Of a stretch of 64,000 nucleotides of DNA, positions 34,975-45,025 are shown piece by piece. The stretch is taken from contig NZ_CP100756.1 in assembly GCF_024266705.1 (NCBI RefSeq), forward strand, positions 1,922,001-1,986,000, read 5' to 3'. The position numbers were made by a program, and so were the translations under genes. Source of the stretch: Natrinema gelatinilyticum. Its GTDB lineage: Archaea > Halobacteriota > Halobacteria > Halobacteriales > Natrialbaceae. The notes beneath the pieces were generated by a model. The model was not told the DNA's origin, did no database searches, and worked only from the letters and a program-made list of their open reading frames with translations. Each line of letters begins with the position of its first letter. Within the stretch, counting starts at the first letter, position 1.

Positions 34975-37926
34975 TCAGGCCAACACGGTCTCCGTCTGTG
35001 TTTTCGTGTTGTCGGCGGCGTCGGTTACAGTCAGCATCACGTCGTAACTGCCCGATCCCTTCTTGTCGCGGACGTTCGTCGTATCGGACGCGCTCGATCC
35101 ACTGACGCTGATCGTCTTACTGGCTTGCACACCGTTCTGTCGGAGTTCGACGACGACCGACGAGAGATCGCCGTCGGCGTCCGAAACGGTCCAATTTACG
35201 TTGAAGCTCGCCCAGCCACCGTTCGAGACGTTCGTGACGCTGAAGCTGTCGATGGTCGGGGCAGTTGATCCGGTCGACCCGGAGTCAGTCGTCACTGAGA
35301 TCGTATTCGAGGCGCTTGACTCGTTGCCTGCACCGTCAACTGCCGTGACGTAGAAGTCGTAGGTGGTACTCGTCGAGAGATTCGAGACCGTCGTCGACGT
35401 GGTCCCGGCGGTGACTTCCTGGTCTTTCGTTCCGTCGATGTAAACGTTGTAGTGGTCGATTCCCGTGCCGTCGTCACTCGAGGGGTCCCAGGAGAGGTCG
35501 ACTGACGTGTCCGTCTTGCCAGTCGATGTCAAGTTCGACGGCGCGGTCGGGGCAGTCGAGTCGCCCGACCCCCCACCGCCCGACCCAGTCGATGTGGCCA
35601 TCGAGTTCGCTGGCACGTCGAGGGCCGTCCCATCGGAGAACGTGACCGTGACCGGCGAACTCCCGCCGTTGTACGCGATGTAGGTCTTGGCAGTGCCATC
35701 GTCGAACACGGCCGTTAGGGGATGGTCAGCTGTGATAGATGGATCGGGCGTCCCCATCCCGTCCATGTTGTAGATCCAGTGGTACGTGTGGGCCTTCGTC
35801 TCGCCGAATTCGACGGGATAGCTGCTCTTTTTGGCTTGCCACTTGTTCTTCGCGTCGGTCACGTCTGAGAACGCCCGGAACATCCACATGATGTCCGGCC
35901 AGTAGCTGAAGACCTCGCCGTCGACGTCGTTGGCGACGAGTTCGTCGTAGTTCGACTGGGCGTACTGGGTGTCCCAGCCGAGGAACTCCATGTGGGCACA
36001 CATCGGCAGCATGTTGATGCCGTGGATAGCCTCGGTGTCGGTGGTCCACCAGGTGGTGTACTTGTAGCCGTTGCCCCACACCATCGCAGCGTAGTCGTAG
36101 TTCCAGCCCGACGGCTGGTTCTCGTTATCTACGTCGAACCAGTATTCCCGGACTGCGGAGAGTTCCTGCGTGTAGAGGAACACGCCAGCGTCGCGGATCT
36201 CGGTGTTGTTGGTGAACTCTCCCCAGAGGATCATCGACGCGTAGGCGTTGAGGGCTTCCGAGGAGGACTCCTGGTTGTTCCCCTCGACAAACGCTGACCC
36301 GCCACCGTCTGCCCACGAGTGTCCCTCGTAGGGACTGAAGTGGCGCAAGAACGGGAACATCGAATCCGATCGATCGGGATTCGCGAAGTCCCGAATCAGA
36401 AGATCGACCATGCCGCCCCAGTTCGAATCCTGGGCCCACGTCGGATCCTTTCGGGCGACTTCTGCCGCGCCACGGACGTAATAGCCGTAGTGGAAGTGGT
36501 GGTCGTTTATGTTTGCGCCAGAGCCGAACGAATCGTTGTACCCGATGAGCGTCCCCCAGTTCTGGTTGTAGTAGAACACGTCCTCCGAGGTGGTTTTCCC
36601 GCTCGAGTTGGCGTCGAACCAGAGTTCGAGGTCGTCTTTGAGTCCCTTCGTATTTTGATCGCCGTTGAGGAAGTAGTCCGCGGCGGTATCGTCACCCAAC
36701 TGATCTGCGATCGGGATGATCTGGGCTAGTCGACCGTAGTTCTTGCCGGTCCAGTAGGTCCCATCGCCGGGGTTCTCCGGACCGGTGCGGACCAGCGTCC
36801 GTGAACTCTCCTCGTCGTCGACGTAGTTCTGTAGTTCCGTCTTGTCGTAGGTTCCCTCGTCGGGCAAGAATGGGAGGATCCCGCAGAACGAGTGCGTCGT
36901 GGTGAACGACACGCCGGTGACGGTTTGCATCGTCCCACGCGCGGATTCGTAAGTGTATCCCTCGAACGTCTCGCTCGTGTTCTTGTGCTGATGAGGGAAC
37001 AGCGCCGAAAGCGTTCCTGACGTCGAACTTTCGGCTTTCGCGCTCGTCGAGACCGTGTACGTCGTGATGACCTCACTGGCTGTTTCGTCGTAGGTCCAGG
37101 ATATCTGGGTATCGGTGAGGAAGTTGTACGCGTACTGTTCGAAATCTGCGAGTGCCGTGCTGGTCGCTTCCGGCAGTGCAGCGACCGTGAGGTACCCCGC
37201 ACCAGCGAGGTCGGAGGTTAATTCGGTCGTTCCCTTCCCTGACCACGTCGTCCCGGAGGGCGCGTATAGGCCGTATGCGTGGCCGTTGATCGACACGCCC
37301 AGCACGTTGCCGTCGTCGGCAAAGACCGTCGGCGCCGAGGGGAACGAGAGAGCAGCGCCACCGCCGCTATACTCGCAGAAGACGTACGGTGATCCTTGGG
37401 CTAGGGTTATCGAGAGGCTCGTCGACGTGCCATCACCCCAGACGGCGTCGACAGACCAGTCGCTGTAGCCGTCACAGCGCACGTCCTCGAACGAGGAGGT
37501 CGCCGTGTGACCGATCGTCAGATCTGTCGTGTCGTCCATCATCGCGACGTTCCCCTGATGGGGATCGTTCGACGAGTCGGTCGTGTACGTCCACTCCGTC
37601 GGGTTACTGACGTCCAGCCCGACTCCGTTTGCGTCGAACGCGAGTGGGTGTGCGAACAGTGGTTCCGAATACGGGAACCACAGCAGTGTACTCCACCAGT
37701 CGTTCGTCGGCAGTGGTGCAGACACGTTCGACGTGGTATACTGTGTCGACTGGGGTTCTGATTCCCCTGCGGGAAGTGTCGTCTTGTAGCTTCCATTGCC
37801 GACCGAAACCGATGCCGCATTGGCGGTTCCAAGCGTTCCAAGCCCGGCTGCAAGCCCTAATGCAGAGACGTACGCTCGTCGGGAAAGCCGCTGCGAATTG
37901 CCAGAGTGATTGTTATCGTTTACCAT
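34975..37926 (-). CDS. GH81 endo-beta-1,3-glucanase, Tat-exported, with FN3 and Ig-like C-terminal domains
   Basis: 983 residues. Tat signal SRRAYVSALGLAAGLGTLGTANA with Ala-x-Ala cleavage at about residue 37 and no lipobox Cys, so a secreted soluble enzyme. The GH81 catalytic region extends to ~residue 775. Conserved blocks are LPTNDWWSTLLWFPYSEPLFAHPLAF near the start, NDHHFHYGYYVRGAAEVA (D475) and HSWADGG...GNNQESSSEALNAYASMILWG (E553, E557); the Asp and Glu positions are those used for inverting hydrolysis. A Gly/Ser linker at ~781, a fibronectin III domain (~792-880) and a final beta-sandwich (~891-983) follow, likely for binding. Function: endo-cleavage of beta-1,3-glucan (laminarin, callose, curdlan). 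Confidence 0.92.
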   Translation of the reverse strand: MVNDNNHSGNSQRLSRRAYVSALGLAAGLGTLGTANAASVSVGNGSYKTTLPAGESEPQSTQYTTSNVSAPLPTNDWWSTLLWFPYSEPLFAHPLAFDANGVGLDVSNPTEWTYTTDSSNDPHQGNVAMMDDTTDLTIGHTATSSFEDVRCDGYSDWSVDAVWGDGTSTSLSITLAQGSPYVFCEYSGGGAALSFPSAPTVFADDGNVLGVSINGHAYGLYAPSGTTWSGKGTTELTSDLAGAGYLTVAALPEATSTALADFEQYAYNFLTDTQISWTYDETASEVITTYTVSTSAKAESSTSGTLSALFPHQHKNTSETFEGYTYESARGTMQTVTGVSFTTTHSFCGILPFLPDEGTYDKTELQNYVDDEESSRTLVRTGPENPGDGTYWTGKNYGRLAQIIPIADQLGDDTAADYFLNGDQNTKGLKDDLELWFDANSSGKTTSEDVFYYNQNWGTLIGYNDSFGSGANINDHHFHYGYYVRGAAEVARKDPTWAQDSNWGGMVDLLIRDFANPDRSDSMFPFLRHFSPYEGHSWADGGGSAFVEGNNQESSSEALNAYASMILWGEFTNNTEIRDAGVFLYTQELSAVREYWFDVDNENQPSGWNYDYAAMVWGNGYKYTTWWTTDTEAIHGINMLPMCAHMEFLGWDTQYAQSNYDELVANDVDGEVFSYWPDIMWMFRAFSDVTDAKNKWQAKKSSYPVEFGETKAHTYHWIYNMDGMGTPDPSITADHPLTAVFDDGTAKTYIAYNGGSSPVTVTFSDGTALDVPANSMATSTGSGGGGSGDSTAPTAPSNLTSTGKTDTSVDLSWDPSSDDGTGIDHYNVYIDGTKDQEVTAGTTSTTVSNLSTSTTYDFYVTAVDGAGNESSASNTISVTTDSGSTGSTAPTIDSFSVTNVSNGGWASFNVNWTVSDADGDLSSVVVELRQNGVQASKTISVSGSSASDTTNVRDKKGSGSYDVMLTVTDAADNTKTQTETVLA

Positions 37927-38401
37927 GGATGTGTTGTCACTAGCGTACCAGCGTTGCGATCAATATGGTACTACGAACCACGCTAACGCCGATACGGTAG
38001 CCCACTAACAAATCGAACGTGTCTGTAATAAATCAATCGGTGATACCTATATCGAAATTTAATACATTCGGGAGACGATTAAAGTTAGGGGCTGGAGGCG
38101 TTTCTGTTTGTTCCGTGCACATCCAGCGACATCGATCGAAGAGCGACGTGACAGAAATTGGATACACAGACTATTTCTGTGCAGTTTCCCGTCGATACGC
38201 CTTCGATTCGATCGAAGCCGAACACGACGAAGAATTTGTATGTTTGCCAGTGAACAACGAAATGCTGACGAAAAATCGCTGTACTCGACTCTGATCATCA
38301 TAGAAACAATCGCAATAAATATAAATCATACAAATTAATCATCTATCTGAACAATCCTCGTCGGACAGACGTTTTTGTACGTCCGGAGGGCAGTGAATAG
38401 T
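37927..38401. promoter_or_regulatory. Divergent control region between GH81 and the decayed TrmB gene
   Basis: 475 bp, partly AT-rich (38010-38070, 38290-38350). An inverted repeat GTACCA (37945-37950) and TGGTAC (37966-37971) with a 15-nt spacer lies just before the GH81 start and could be a regulator site. No gene recognised; frames at 38019-38338 lack family features. Confidence 0.4.
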
Positions 38402-39300
38402 ATGGACACGAAGACGCTCCGACGGGCGCTCGAGGGCGCCGGGATGGCCGGCCAGCAGGCGGAGGACTACCTGACGCCCCTCGAGTCGGGACCCGTCACC
38501 CGTCGTCGAAATCGCCAAGCAATCCTCCGTCTCGTCCGCACGAATCTACGATATCGTCCGCTCGCTGCAGGAAAAAGGGTTCGTCGAGACGCTCGAGCAC
38601 GGCCGGTTCCACGCTCGGCCGCGCAAACCGGTCGACGTCCTCAATCGACTCCGTCAAAAGAGCGAGATGTTCGCGGATGCGGCCGACAATGGAGACCGCC
38701 GCCGGAAACGGTGTGTCGATCCAGATTGCGGTCTCCGATGACGGTACCGCCGATATCCCCGAAATCGATGGCGTTCTCGAGATTCGAAAATGTCCGATTC
38801 CTGGACCGTTTCTGTCGATCGTCGATCGACGGTACGCGTTCTTCGAACCGAACGTCCGCAGCGATCGCTCGTATGGGATTATGATCGGCGACGAGAGGAT
38901 CTCGTTCATCATGCACTGGTATTTCTGGACGTGCCTGTGGGTACGCAAGGAATGTGTCCAACTCGACCGATCGCAGCCGCCGACGTACGTTCGCATCGAT
39001 GGGTTCGTCCACGAAGCCGCGTTACTGCTCCACGACGACGTGACGATGGCGCTGCAGATACTCGGTCGCCGGATCGAAACTGGCGACCGGGTCGGTATTC
39101 GCAGCGACCTCGTTCGGGCCACCTGTGGCGACCACTGCGAAATCCCACGAAATCCGACGTATGCGGATCTCGACGGCCAGGTGACCCTCGTTCTCGAGAC
39201 CGAGGACGACGTCGTCTCGGTCGGCGCCTGGGGTGCGGTCTTCGAGGACGTCGAAGCCGAAGCCATTCGTGTAGACGGGATCGACGTCCCCGAACTGTGA
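38402..39300 (+). pseudogene. Decayed TrmB-family regulator (two frame changes and an internal deletion)
   Basis: Three reading frames together give a TrmB protein like the one at 24032. Frame 1 from ATG 38402: MDTKTLRRALEGAGMAGQQAEDYLTPLESGP. After a frameshift at about 38498, frame 2: VVEIAKQSSVSSARIYDIV, RSLQEKGFVETLEHGRFHAR and KSEMFADAAD. Frame 3 then resumes at about 38690: ETAAGNGVSIQIAVSDD, PGPFLSIVDRRYAFFEPNV and on to DVEAEAIRVDGIDVPEL. Compared with the intact paralogue, roughly 60-70 residues between FADAAD and the effector domain are missing. The separate downstream frame (from 38677) could still make an effector domain without the HTH, but probably not a regulator. Confidence 0.8.
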
Positions 39301-40661
39301 GTCCCTTGCTGATCGGCCAATCACATCGCGCGTGCTTTGTGGTTTCTGTTTTACAATCATATTGTTGTAAATCATTCCGCCCTCGAGAATTGTTTGTAGT
39401 CCTCCGATCCGTCCGTGAGAAACGCGTGCTGGGATGCTCCCGTTGAACCAGCGCTCCAGACGTGTCGTTGTCTCGTTTCCGGTGAGAGCGGCGCGTTCTC
39501 TGCCCCCGGTACATCTCGGTGACGCTCCCCGTACACAGATTGCAAAGGAGCGTATCGAATAGTTAGAAACATGTGTTAATCATATTTTATATCATATCGG
39601 TGGTGACACTATCTGCGACTGGTGTGGGGTGTGCTCGTCCTTCTCCAACCGGACCGAAACGCTATGCAAGGTCTTTCTCTGCCAATTCAGTTCGAACCGT
39701 CTTTCTTCGGCTCAGTTTCCGTACTCGAGAGAAACGCCTCTCTCCTGTGGGCCAACTATCCAGACTTTTGTCATCGTCGAAAACGTTTCCGTATTCGCCG
39801 GTCGTAACGGTGATTCACCTATACAATCGGGATACGTCGGTAGTAGTTTCCTCTCAATTTCCCATTCCCTGTCGCAGGCGTATTAGAAGCAAAACGGTGT
39901 CCCTTCCATCCTCTCAGAGAACGGATAACAGCTCTCGTAGTCGTGGTCAACTCGGAAGTGATCGGTGTACCGTCACCGGGAGGGACCCCTTCCTCTAAAG
40001 ATAAGAAATCTAGCAGCTATATATTTATTTACGATTCCAAACATTTGTGGAGTCGATTTCATTCTCACACCTCGGTAGAGATACTCGAGTTCTTTCGTGG
40101 AGGTATCGTGTCGATTCACGATTTTGCTTCCGAGGGACGAGGACGGTCTATATTTTGAATCTTGAATAACTCCTTAAATCCCACGAAAATAATTATTTTC
40201 CAGTATCATAGTTGGGTAATAGGGAATATATTTATGATTTCGACATCTACTTCTCGGTCGCTCCGCTGAACGTCGTGTTTTGCTGGCGATCGGATTTAGT
40301 TCGTTTCCGTTAGGAAAACGATGATCAATTCGATCGAAGCAGGTATAACCGTTTTACTGAACTTTCGTGACGTGTATCTCTCTTTCTCGAATATAGTATC
40401 TAAGAATGATAGTATTCGCCTTCTGGGTCTCAGAACGCGCACTTGTGGACACCGCAAAATCGATGGTGCCACGTCGGTCGCCGTTGAGCGCGATCTCCAG
40501 TAGTATAGCTGCGTACGGACCGCTCACCAGTGAATGACCAACTCACATTCGAGTTTCCTGACGATGGTTTCACTCGCTTCGCTCGCGAGCGCGCAGTTCT
40601 CGGAGTCGTATCCGCGTTCGATCGATACGTGTGACTCGCGGATTGACACACCGTAAAAGGA
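39301..40661. other. Gene desert of 1.36 kb, AT-rich
   Basis: No supported gene on either strand. Base composition is clearly lower in GC than the neighbours, most of all at 39540-39610 and 40010-40420. It separates the beta-glucan island from tRNA-Ile. No copy of the tRNA 3' end was found inside it. Confidence 0.55.
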
Positions 40662-40735
40662 TGGGCCAACTCGGATTTGAACCGAGAGCCTCCACCTTAT
40701 CAGAGTGGCGCTCAACCTGATTGAGCTATTGGCCC
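40662..40735 (-). tRNA. tRNA-Ile (GAT)
   Basis: 74 nt on the minus strand, intronless. Acceptor stem GGGCCAA with TTGGCCC and discriminator A; anticodon loop CTGATAA giving GAT; T-arm GGTTCAAATCC. CCA is not encoded. Confidence 0.93.
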
Positions 40736-40763
40736 ACTTCGCAATCAGTTCTTGCCGGGTGGT

Positions 40764-40775
40764 ACGTTTAAACGT
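40764..40775 (-). promoter_or_regulatory. TATA-like element of tRNA-Ile
   Basis: Symmetrical ACGTTTAAACGT, centred about 35 nt before the tRNA 5' end. Confidence 0.5.
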
Positions 40776-40802
40776 TTCTTTCTTCGGGGGCCGTGGGAAC
40801 CG

Positions 40803-41393
40803 CTATCGGGCGTTGGGATCGTCGTCTCGCTCGTCGTCCGTGCGCTCGTCTCCGAAGTCGATTGTGTACGAATCTTCGGCGTCTCCGTCGCGGACGCTAT
40901 AGGCGTCGGGACCGAGATCGTACGTCCCCTTGTCGGCCGATTCGGTGGCGTCGCCCGCCGACCCGCCGTCGGGAAAGCCGACCGTCCAGACGCCTCCGCT
41001 CGCGAGTCCACCCGTCTTCTTATCTGCATACGGAACGATCACGAACCGTTTGAGCGCGGCTCGGATCGGAATTCGCGTCAGCGGGACGGCGAGCAGAAAG
41101 CCGATGACGTCGGTCACCAGTCCGGGGGTGAGCAGGAACGCTCCGGCGGCGATCAACAGTCCGCCGTCGAGCAGTTCGTTGGTCGGCGGCGTGCCCTGGG
41201 CCATCGACCGCTGCATCTTCCTGATCGTCCGCCGTCCTTCCGCTCGAACCAATAGCATTCCGATCAGCCCCGTCAGGACGACGAGCAGCACCATCCCGAT
41301 CCAGCCGATGAAATCGAACTGGGTGACGATGACCGCCAGCAAGACGGCATCGAGAAACGGGATGAGCAACAGCGCGAAGATCCACCAAAGCAT
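40803..41393 (-). CDS. FxsA family membrane protein
   Basis: 196 residues. The FxsA core is LLLIPFLDAVLLAVIVTQFDFIGWIGMVLLVVLTGLIGMLLVRAEGRRTIRKMQRSMAQG, then ELLDGGLLIAAGAFLLTPGLVTDVIGFLLAVPLTR, with about four helices. An acidic hydrophilic tail (~residues 130-196) is added, as usual in haloarchaea. In E. coli FxsA relieves phage T7 exclusion by F factor; its normal role is unknown. Confidence 0.9.
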   Translation of the reverse strand: MLWWIFALLLIPFLDAVLLAVIVTQFDFIGWIGMVLLVVLTGLIGMLLVRAEGRRTIRKMQRSMAQGTPPTNELLDGGLLIAAGAFLLTPGLVTDVIGFLLAVPLTRIPIRAALKRFVIVPYADKKTGGLASGGVWTVGFPDGGSAGDATESADKGTYDLGPDAYSVRDGDAEDSYTIDFGDERTDDERDDDPNAR

Positions 41394-41557
41394 AGCTTGA
41401 CTAGGGCTCGAAGGTTGAAAATCCTTTACTCTCGTCCCACGACGGAGCCACCGCCGCCGCCTTGAGGTCGCACCGGCCGATACAGCGCGGGCCGGTGGTG
41501 GTCGCGTCCCTCTCGAGCGAACGAAGGGCTTACGCCCGGGACTCCCGACGATCAGAT

Positions 41558-43216
41558 ATGAACGATGGAACGCGTGTCGAGTGGCGCGAATGGGGACGAG
41601 CGGCCTTCGACGAAGCGTCGGCGGACGACGTCCCCGTCTTGCTCTCGCTGACTGCGACGTGGTGTGATCACTGCCACGAGATGGATGCTGAGACCTACGC
41701 GGAGCCTCGCATCGCGGCGAACGTCAACGATAGCTTCGTTCCGGTGCGGGTCGACGTCGACCGCTACCCGCGCATCCGCGATCGGTACAACATGGGTGGC
41801 TTCCCGTCGACGGTCTTTCTCGCACCTGACGGACGGGTCCTGACCGGTGCTGGCTATCTCGGCCCCGACGGAATGCGCCAGGTACTCGACAGCGTCCGGA
41901 CCATGTGGCAGACGAACGGCAGCGGGGCCGCACGGATCCCCCGCCCGCTTCGGGAGGACAATCCGCCGGCCGGCGAGTTGACGGCCGACGTCGAATCGGC
42001 CATGCTCGGCCAGCTTTCGGAGACCTACGACGAGGTCGCCGGCGGCTGGGGTCAGAGCCCGAAGTTCCCGCTGCCTGACGCCCTCGAGTTCGCACTCAAA
42101 CGCGACCGAGAGATGGCGCTCCGGTGTTACGACGCCGTCGGTGCGAATCTGTTTGACGAGTACGACGGCGGCTTCTACCGCTTCGCGTCGGAGCGCGACT
42201 GGTCGGGACTCCAGCGGGAGAAACTCCTCGACTCGAACGGGGCGCTCGTGCGCGCGTTCGCCAACGCGTACCTGCTCACGGGGAAAGACGAGTACCTCGA
42301 ACCCGCCGAGCGGACGGTCGAGTACGTGACCACAACGCTGTGGAACGGCGACGCGAACGCCTTCGCGAACAGTCAGGCACCTGGTGAAGATGACGCTCAC
42401 AGCCTCAATGTGACCGACCGGGCGAGTGCGGACGAGCCGCCGGTCGACGACGGCGTCTTCGCCGGCTCGAACGCGCTGGCGATCGAAGGGCTGTGTACCG
42501 TCTACGCCTACACCGACGATGACCGTGCGCGCCGGTATGCCGAACGCGCACTCGAGACGCTTCGTGGGGAGCTGCTCGTCGATGGCGTCATCCGACACGT
42601 GCTTGAGGGAGCCGATTCCGACCGAGATCGTGGTGATGCCGACGACCCCGTTTGTTTCCTCTCGAATCAGGCGCGCGCCCTGGCAGCGTTGACGACGGCC
42701 GCGAGCACCCTGGAGACGGACGTCCTCGACGATGCAGTGTCGATCGCCGAGGCGACTATCGATCGCCTCCACGACGGAGAGTCGTTCCTCGACGGCCCCA
42801 CCGACGGAATCGGCTTGCTCGATCGGCCGCTGCGCCCCCTCGATTCGAACGTCGCGTTCGCCGACGCCCTGCTCGAGCTCGCCGTTCTCACTGGCACGGA
42901 CCGGTACCGCGAGTACGCACGCCGGACGCTCGAGGCCTTCGCCGGGGCGAGCGACCGCTTCGGCATCCAGGTTGCGCGCTACGCGACGACCGTTTCCCGG
43001 CTGCTCGAAGGACCGCTGGTGATCCGCGTCGCGGCCGAGCCTGGGGCGGACCTCCATCGTGCGGCGCTTCGGCTCGCCGACCACGAGAAGATCGTCGTCC
43101 CCGATGCGGATGGACTCGAGGCGCGAACGGCGAGAGTCGAACGCGGCGACCGAGTGTCAGCCGGTGCCGAAACTCCTGACGAGTTGAGCGATCTCGTCGA
43201 GTCCGTTCTCGAGTGA
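41558..43216 (+). CDS. Thioredoxin-domain protein, DUF255/SSP411 type
   Basis: 552 residues. An N-terminal thioredoxin-like domain has a W-C-x-x-C-H motif (TATWCDHCHEM, Cys36 and Cys39) and GGFPSTVFLAPDGRVL. A long alpha/alpha-barrel-like region follows (YDEVAGGWGQSPKFPLPDALEFAL, LYYDNGA-type motif as KLLDSNGALVRAFANAYLLTG), as in spermatogenesis-associated protein 20 and YyaL homologues. The family resembles N-acylglucosamine epimerase barrels; activity is unknown. The start at ATG 41558 leaves a short N-terminus before the first strand. Confidence 0.88.
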   Translation: MNDGTRVEWREWGRAAFDEASADDVPVLLSLTATWCDHCHEMDAETYAEPRIAANVNDSFVPVRVDVDRYPRIRDRYNMGGFPSTVFLAPDGRVLTGAGYLGPDGMRQVLDSVRTMWQTNGSGAARIPRPLREDNPPAGELTADVESAMLGQLSETYDEVAGGWGQSPKFPLPDALEFALKRDREMALRCYDAVGANLFDEYDGGFYRFASERDWSGLQREKLLDSNGALVRAFANAYLLTGKDEYLEPAERTVEYVTTTLWNGDANAFANSQAPGEDDAHSLNVTDRASADEPPVDDGVFAGSNALAIEGLCTVYAYTDDDRARRYAERALETLRGELLVDGVIRHVLEGADSDRDRGDADDPVCFLSNQARALAALTTAASTLETDVLDDAVSIAEATIDRLHDGESFLDGPTDGIGLLDRPLRPLDSNVAFADALLELAVLTGTDRYREYARRTLEAFAGASDRFGIQVARYATTVSRLLEGPLVIRVAAEPGADLHRAALRLADHEKIVVPDADGLEARTARVERGDRVSAGAETPDELSDLVESVLE

Positions 43217-43267
43217 CGTTCGGGCCCGAGCCGCCCGTGTCCGACCTCGCGTCAAACTACCACAGCG

Positions 43268-43276
43268 TTTATATTA
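43268..43276 (+). promoter_or_regulatory. TATA element of the TrmB-like gene
   Basis: TTTATATTA, about 27 nt before ATG 43299; this decides between that start and the in-frame ATG at 43287. Confidence 0.6.
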
Positions 43277-43298
43277 CTCCAGTGGGATGGTTCCCGAT

Positions 43299-44102
43299 AT
43301 GGCCAGCCTCAGGGATCTCGGGCTTTCCGAGTACGAAGCTCGAGCCTACCGATCGTTACTCAACACCGGCCCCACAACGGCGAAGGAGTTATCACGAGCG
43401 AGTGACGTCCCGATGGGGCGCATCTACGACGTCTTGAACAGCATCGAACAGTACAATCTGGTCCGGAGTCAGACCGCGAGCCGGCCGAAGAAGTACGTCG
43501 CCGTGGAACCCTCGACGGCGCTCGATCGGCTGCTCGACGACAAGAAACGTGAACTCGAAGAGAAGGCGGATCAGTACGAGTCCATCGTCGACGATCTGGC
43601 AGACGAACTCGACGCGGCCGAGCCAGTCGAAGAACAGTTCTGGACCGCCGCCGTCGGTCCCGACGAGACGATCGATCTCCTCCTCGAGCGCCTCGCGGCG
43701 GCGGACCGCGATATCGTGATGGTATCCGCGGACCCGGCACCCCAGTGGGACATGCAGGCGGTCAGTGAAGACGTCAGTGCGCAACTCGAAGATGCACTCG
43801 ATCGGGGCGTTTCGGTTGATCTCTTGATGACCCGCGAGATGGTCGCCTCGCTGTCAGAGGACGTGGGCCAGCGCTATCGGGATACCCTTCAGCAGCGTGA
43901 TAACTTCGACGTGCGGACGAACGACGATATAACGGGTTCGTTTAACATCATCGACGGTGTCGAGGTGTGCATTCAGGTGCCGAACCCGCTTTCGTCGGGT
44001 GAGGCGTTTGGGATGATCGACCTGAAGGATCCGGAGTTCACCGCGAACGTCCGCGAGGAGTTCATCCCCCGGTGGGAAGAAGCGGAACCGCTCCAGTTCT
44101 AG
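43299..44102 (+). CDS. TrmB-like transcriptional regulator
   Basis: 267 residues. N-terminal winged helix ([52 protein letters not shown]), a coiled-coil linker ([31 protein letters not shown]) and a phospholipase D-like/TrmB effector domain ([15 protein letters not shown] through [17 protein letters not shown]). It is shorter than the sugar-binding TrmB at 24032 and has a different C-terminus, so its ligand may not be a sugar. It ends with a 4-nt tail-to-tail overlap with mptA. Confidence 0.85.
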   Translation: MASLRDLGLSEYEARAYRSLLNTGPTTAKELSRASDVPMGRIYDVLNSIEQYNLVRSQTASRPKKYVAVEPSTALDRLLDDKKRELEEKADQYESIVDDLADELDAAEPVEEQFWTAAVGPDETIDLLLERLAAADRDIVMVSADPAPQWDMQAVSEDVSAQLEDALDRGVSVDLLMTREMVASLSEDVGQRYRDTLQQRDNFDVRTNDDITGSFNIIDGVEVCIQVPNPLSSGEAFGMIDLKDPEFTANVREEFIPRWEEAEPLQF

Positions 44103-45025
44103 GTCCTAATTTCGTCTCGCAGGGTTCCCATTTCGACGACGCGCTCGGCGTGGGCGTTGTGCTGGTGGATCGATTCATCGTTGGTCTGACTCATCGTGAT
44201 CACCGCGTCGTCGGGCAGGTGGTCGAATTCGTCGACGACGCCCTCGGCCAGCGCGCGCACGCAGTCCTCGACGAACTTGGCGTCCGCGTGAGCCTCGTAG
44301 GTCATGTGGTCCTCGTCGGGCCGTTTCGCGAGGTTGTAGATCCGCGCGCTCATCGAATCTCGCGCGATGTCGATGATGTCGTTCAGGTCGACCGCGGGGT
44401 CGCCATCGGCTTCGACGGTCAGCGTTGCGTGCCCGCGTTGGGAGTGGCCTGGTTGGGGCACTTCTTCCAGAAACTCGGTGATCGTCTCTTCTCCGACGCC
44501 GAGGTCCTCGAGGGTCTGTTTCGCGCGGGCGGCGGACATGCCCTGCGAGCACGGGCAGACGGTCATGCCGGTGACCTGGGCGCCAATTTCTTCCCGAGTG
44601 CCCTCGTCCGTGGCGGTCGCCGAAGCGACGATGTCGACCATGTGCTGGGTCTCGCGGTCGCTCGCCGGCGTCCGCTCGCGACGCATGAACTCCGCTTCCA
44701 TCGAAACCTCGGCTCTCGACGTGTAGTCGTGTTTCTCGAGCAATCGCTCGGCGGCCTCGCCGCAGACCTCTTCGACGCTGTAGGCCTCTTCTCGGGTGGC
44801 GTCCTCGAGGATCTCGTCGATAACCTCCATGTTGCGGCTCATGTCCGCACCCTTGCGCCAGGCGGGGAGGTCGACGAAGACCTCGAACTCGGCAGTGAGC
44901 ACGATCGGGCGCTTTCCATCGCGGGCGAGTTTAACGAGCTTATCGACGCCCGTGACGCCGACCTGGCTCAAACCGACGGTGACGTCAGGTGACGTCGCCT
45001 GCACGTCCGGCAACTGATGACTCAT
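44099..45025 (-). CDS. mptA: GTP cyclohydrolase MptA (FolE2 type)
   Basis: 308 residues. The FolE2/MptA metal and active-site segments are visible: [99 protein letters not shown] and [13 protein letters not shown]. MptA is the Fe(II)-dependent enzyme that makes 7,8-dihydroneopterin 2',3'-cyclic phosphate, the first step of tetrahydrofolate/methanopterin synthesis and also used for archaeosine in haloarchaea. The start at 45025 gives [10 protein letters not shown]; an upstream in-frame Met 30 nt earlier is less likely. Confidence 0.93.
   Translation of the reverse strand: MSHQLPDVQATSPDVTVGLSQVGVTGVDKLVKLARDGKRPIVLTAEFEVFVDLPAWRKGADMSRNMEVIDEILEDATREEAYSVEEVCGEAAERLLEKHDYTSRAEVSMEAEFMRRERTPASDRETQHMVDIVASATATDEGTREEIGAQVTGMTVCPCSQGMSAARAKQTLEDLGVGEETITEFLEEVPQPGHSQRGHATLTVEADGDPAVDLNDIIDIARDSMSARIYNLAKRPDEDHMTYEAHADAKFVEDCVRALAEGVVDEFDHLPDDAVITMSQTNDESIHQHNAHAERVVEMGTLRDEIRT

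Noticed and set aside
40501..40525. Further copy of the palindromic repeat (GTACGGACCG)
   Set aside because: Only a few bases match one arm; there is no core and no second arm.
40661..40735. Duplicated 3' end of tRNA-Ile as an attachment site for the island
   Set aside because: No second copy of the tRNA 3' segment was found between 22 and 40.6 kb, and no integrase is present in the window.
41552..43084. 510-codon minus-strand open frame
   Set aside because: Antisense of the thioredoxin-domain gene, whose motifs are clear on the plus strand.
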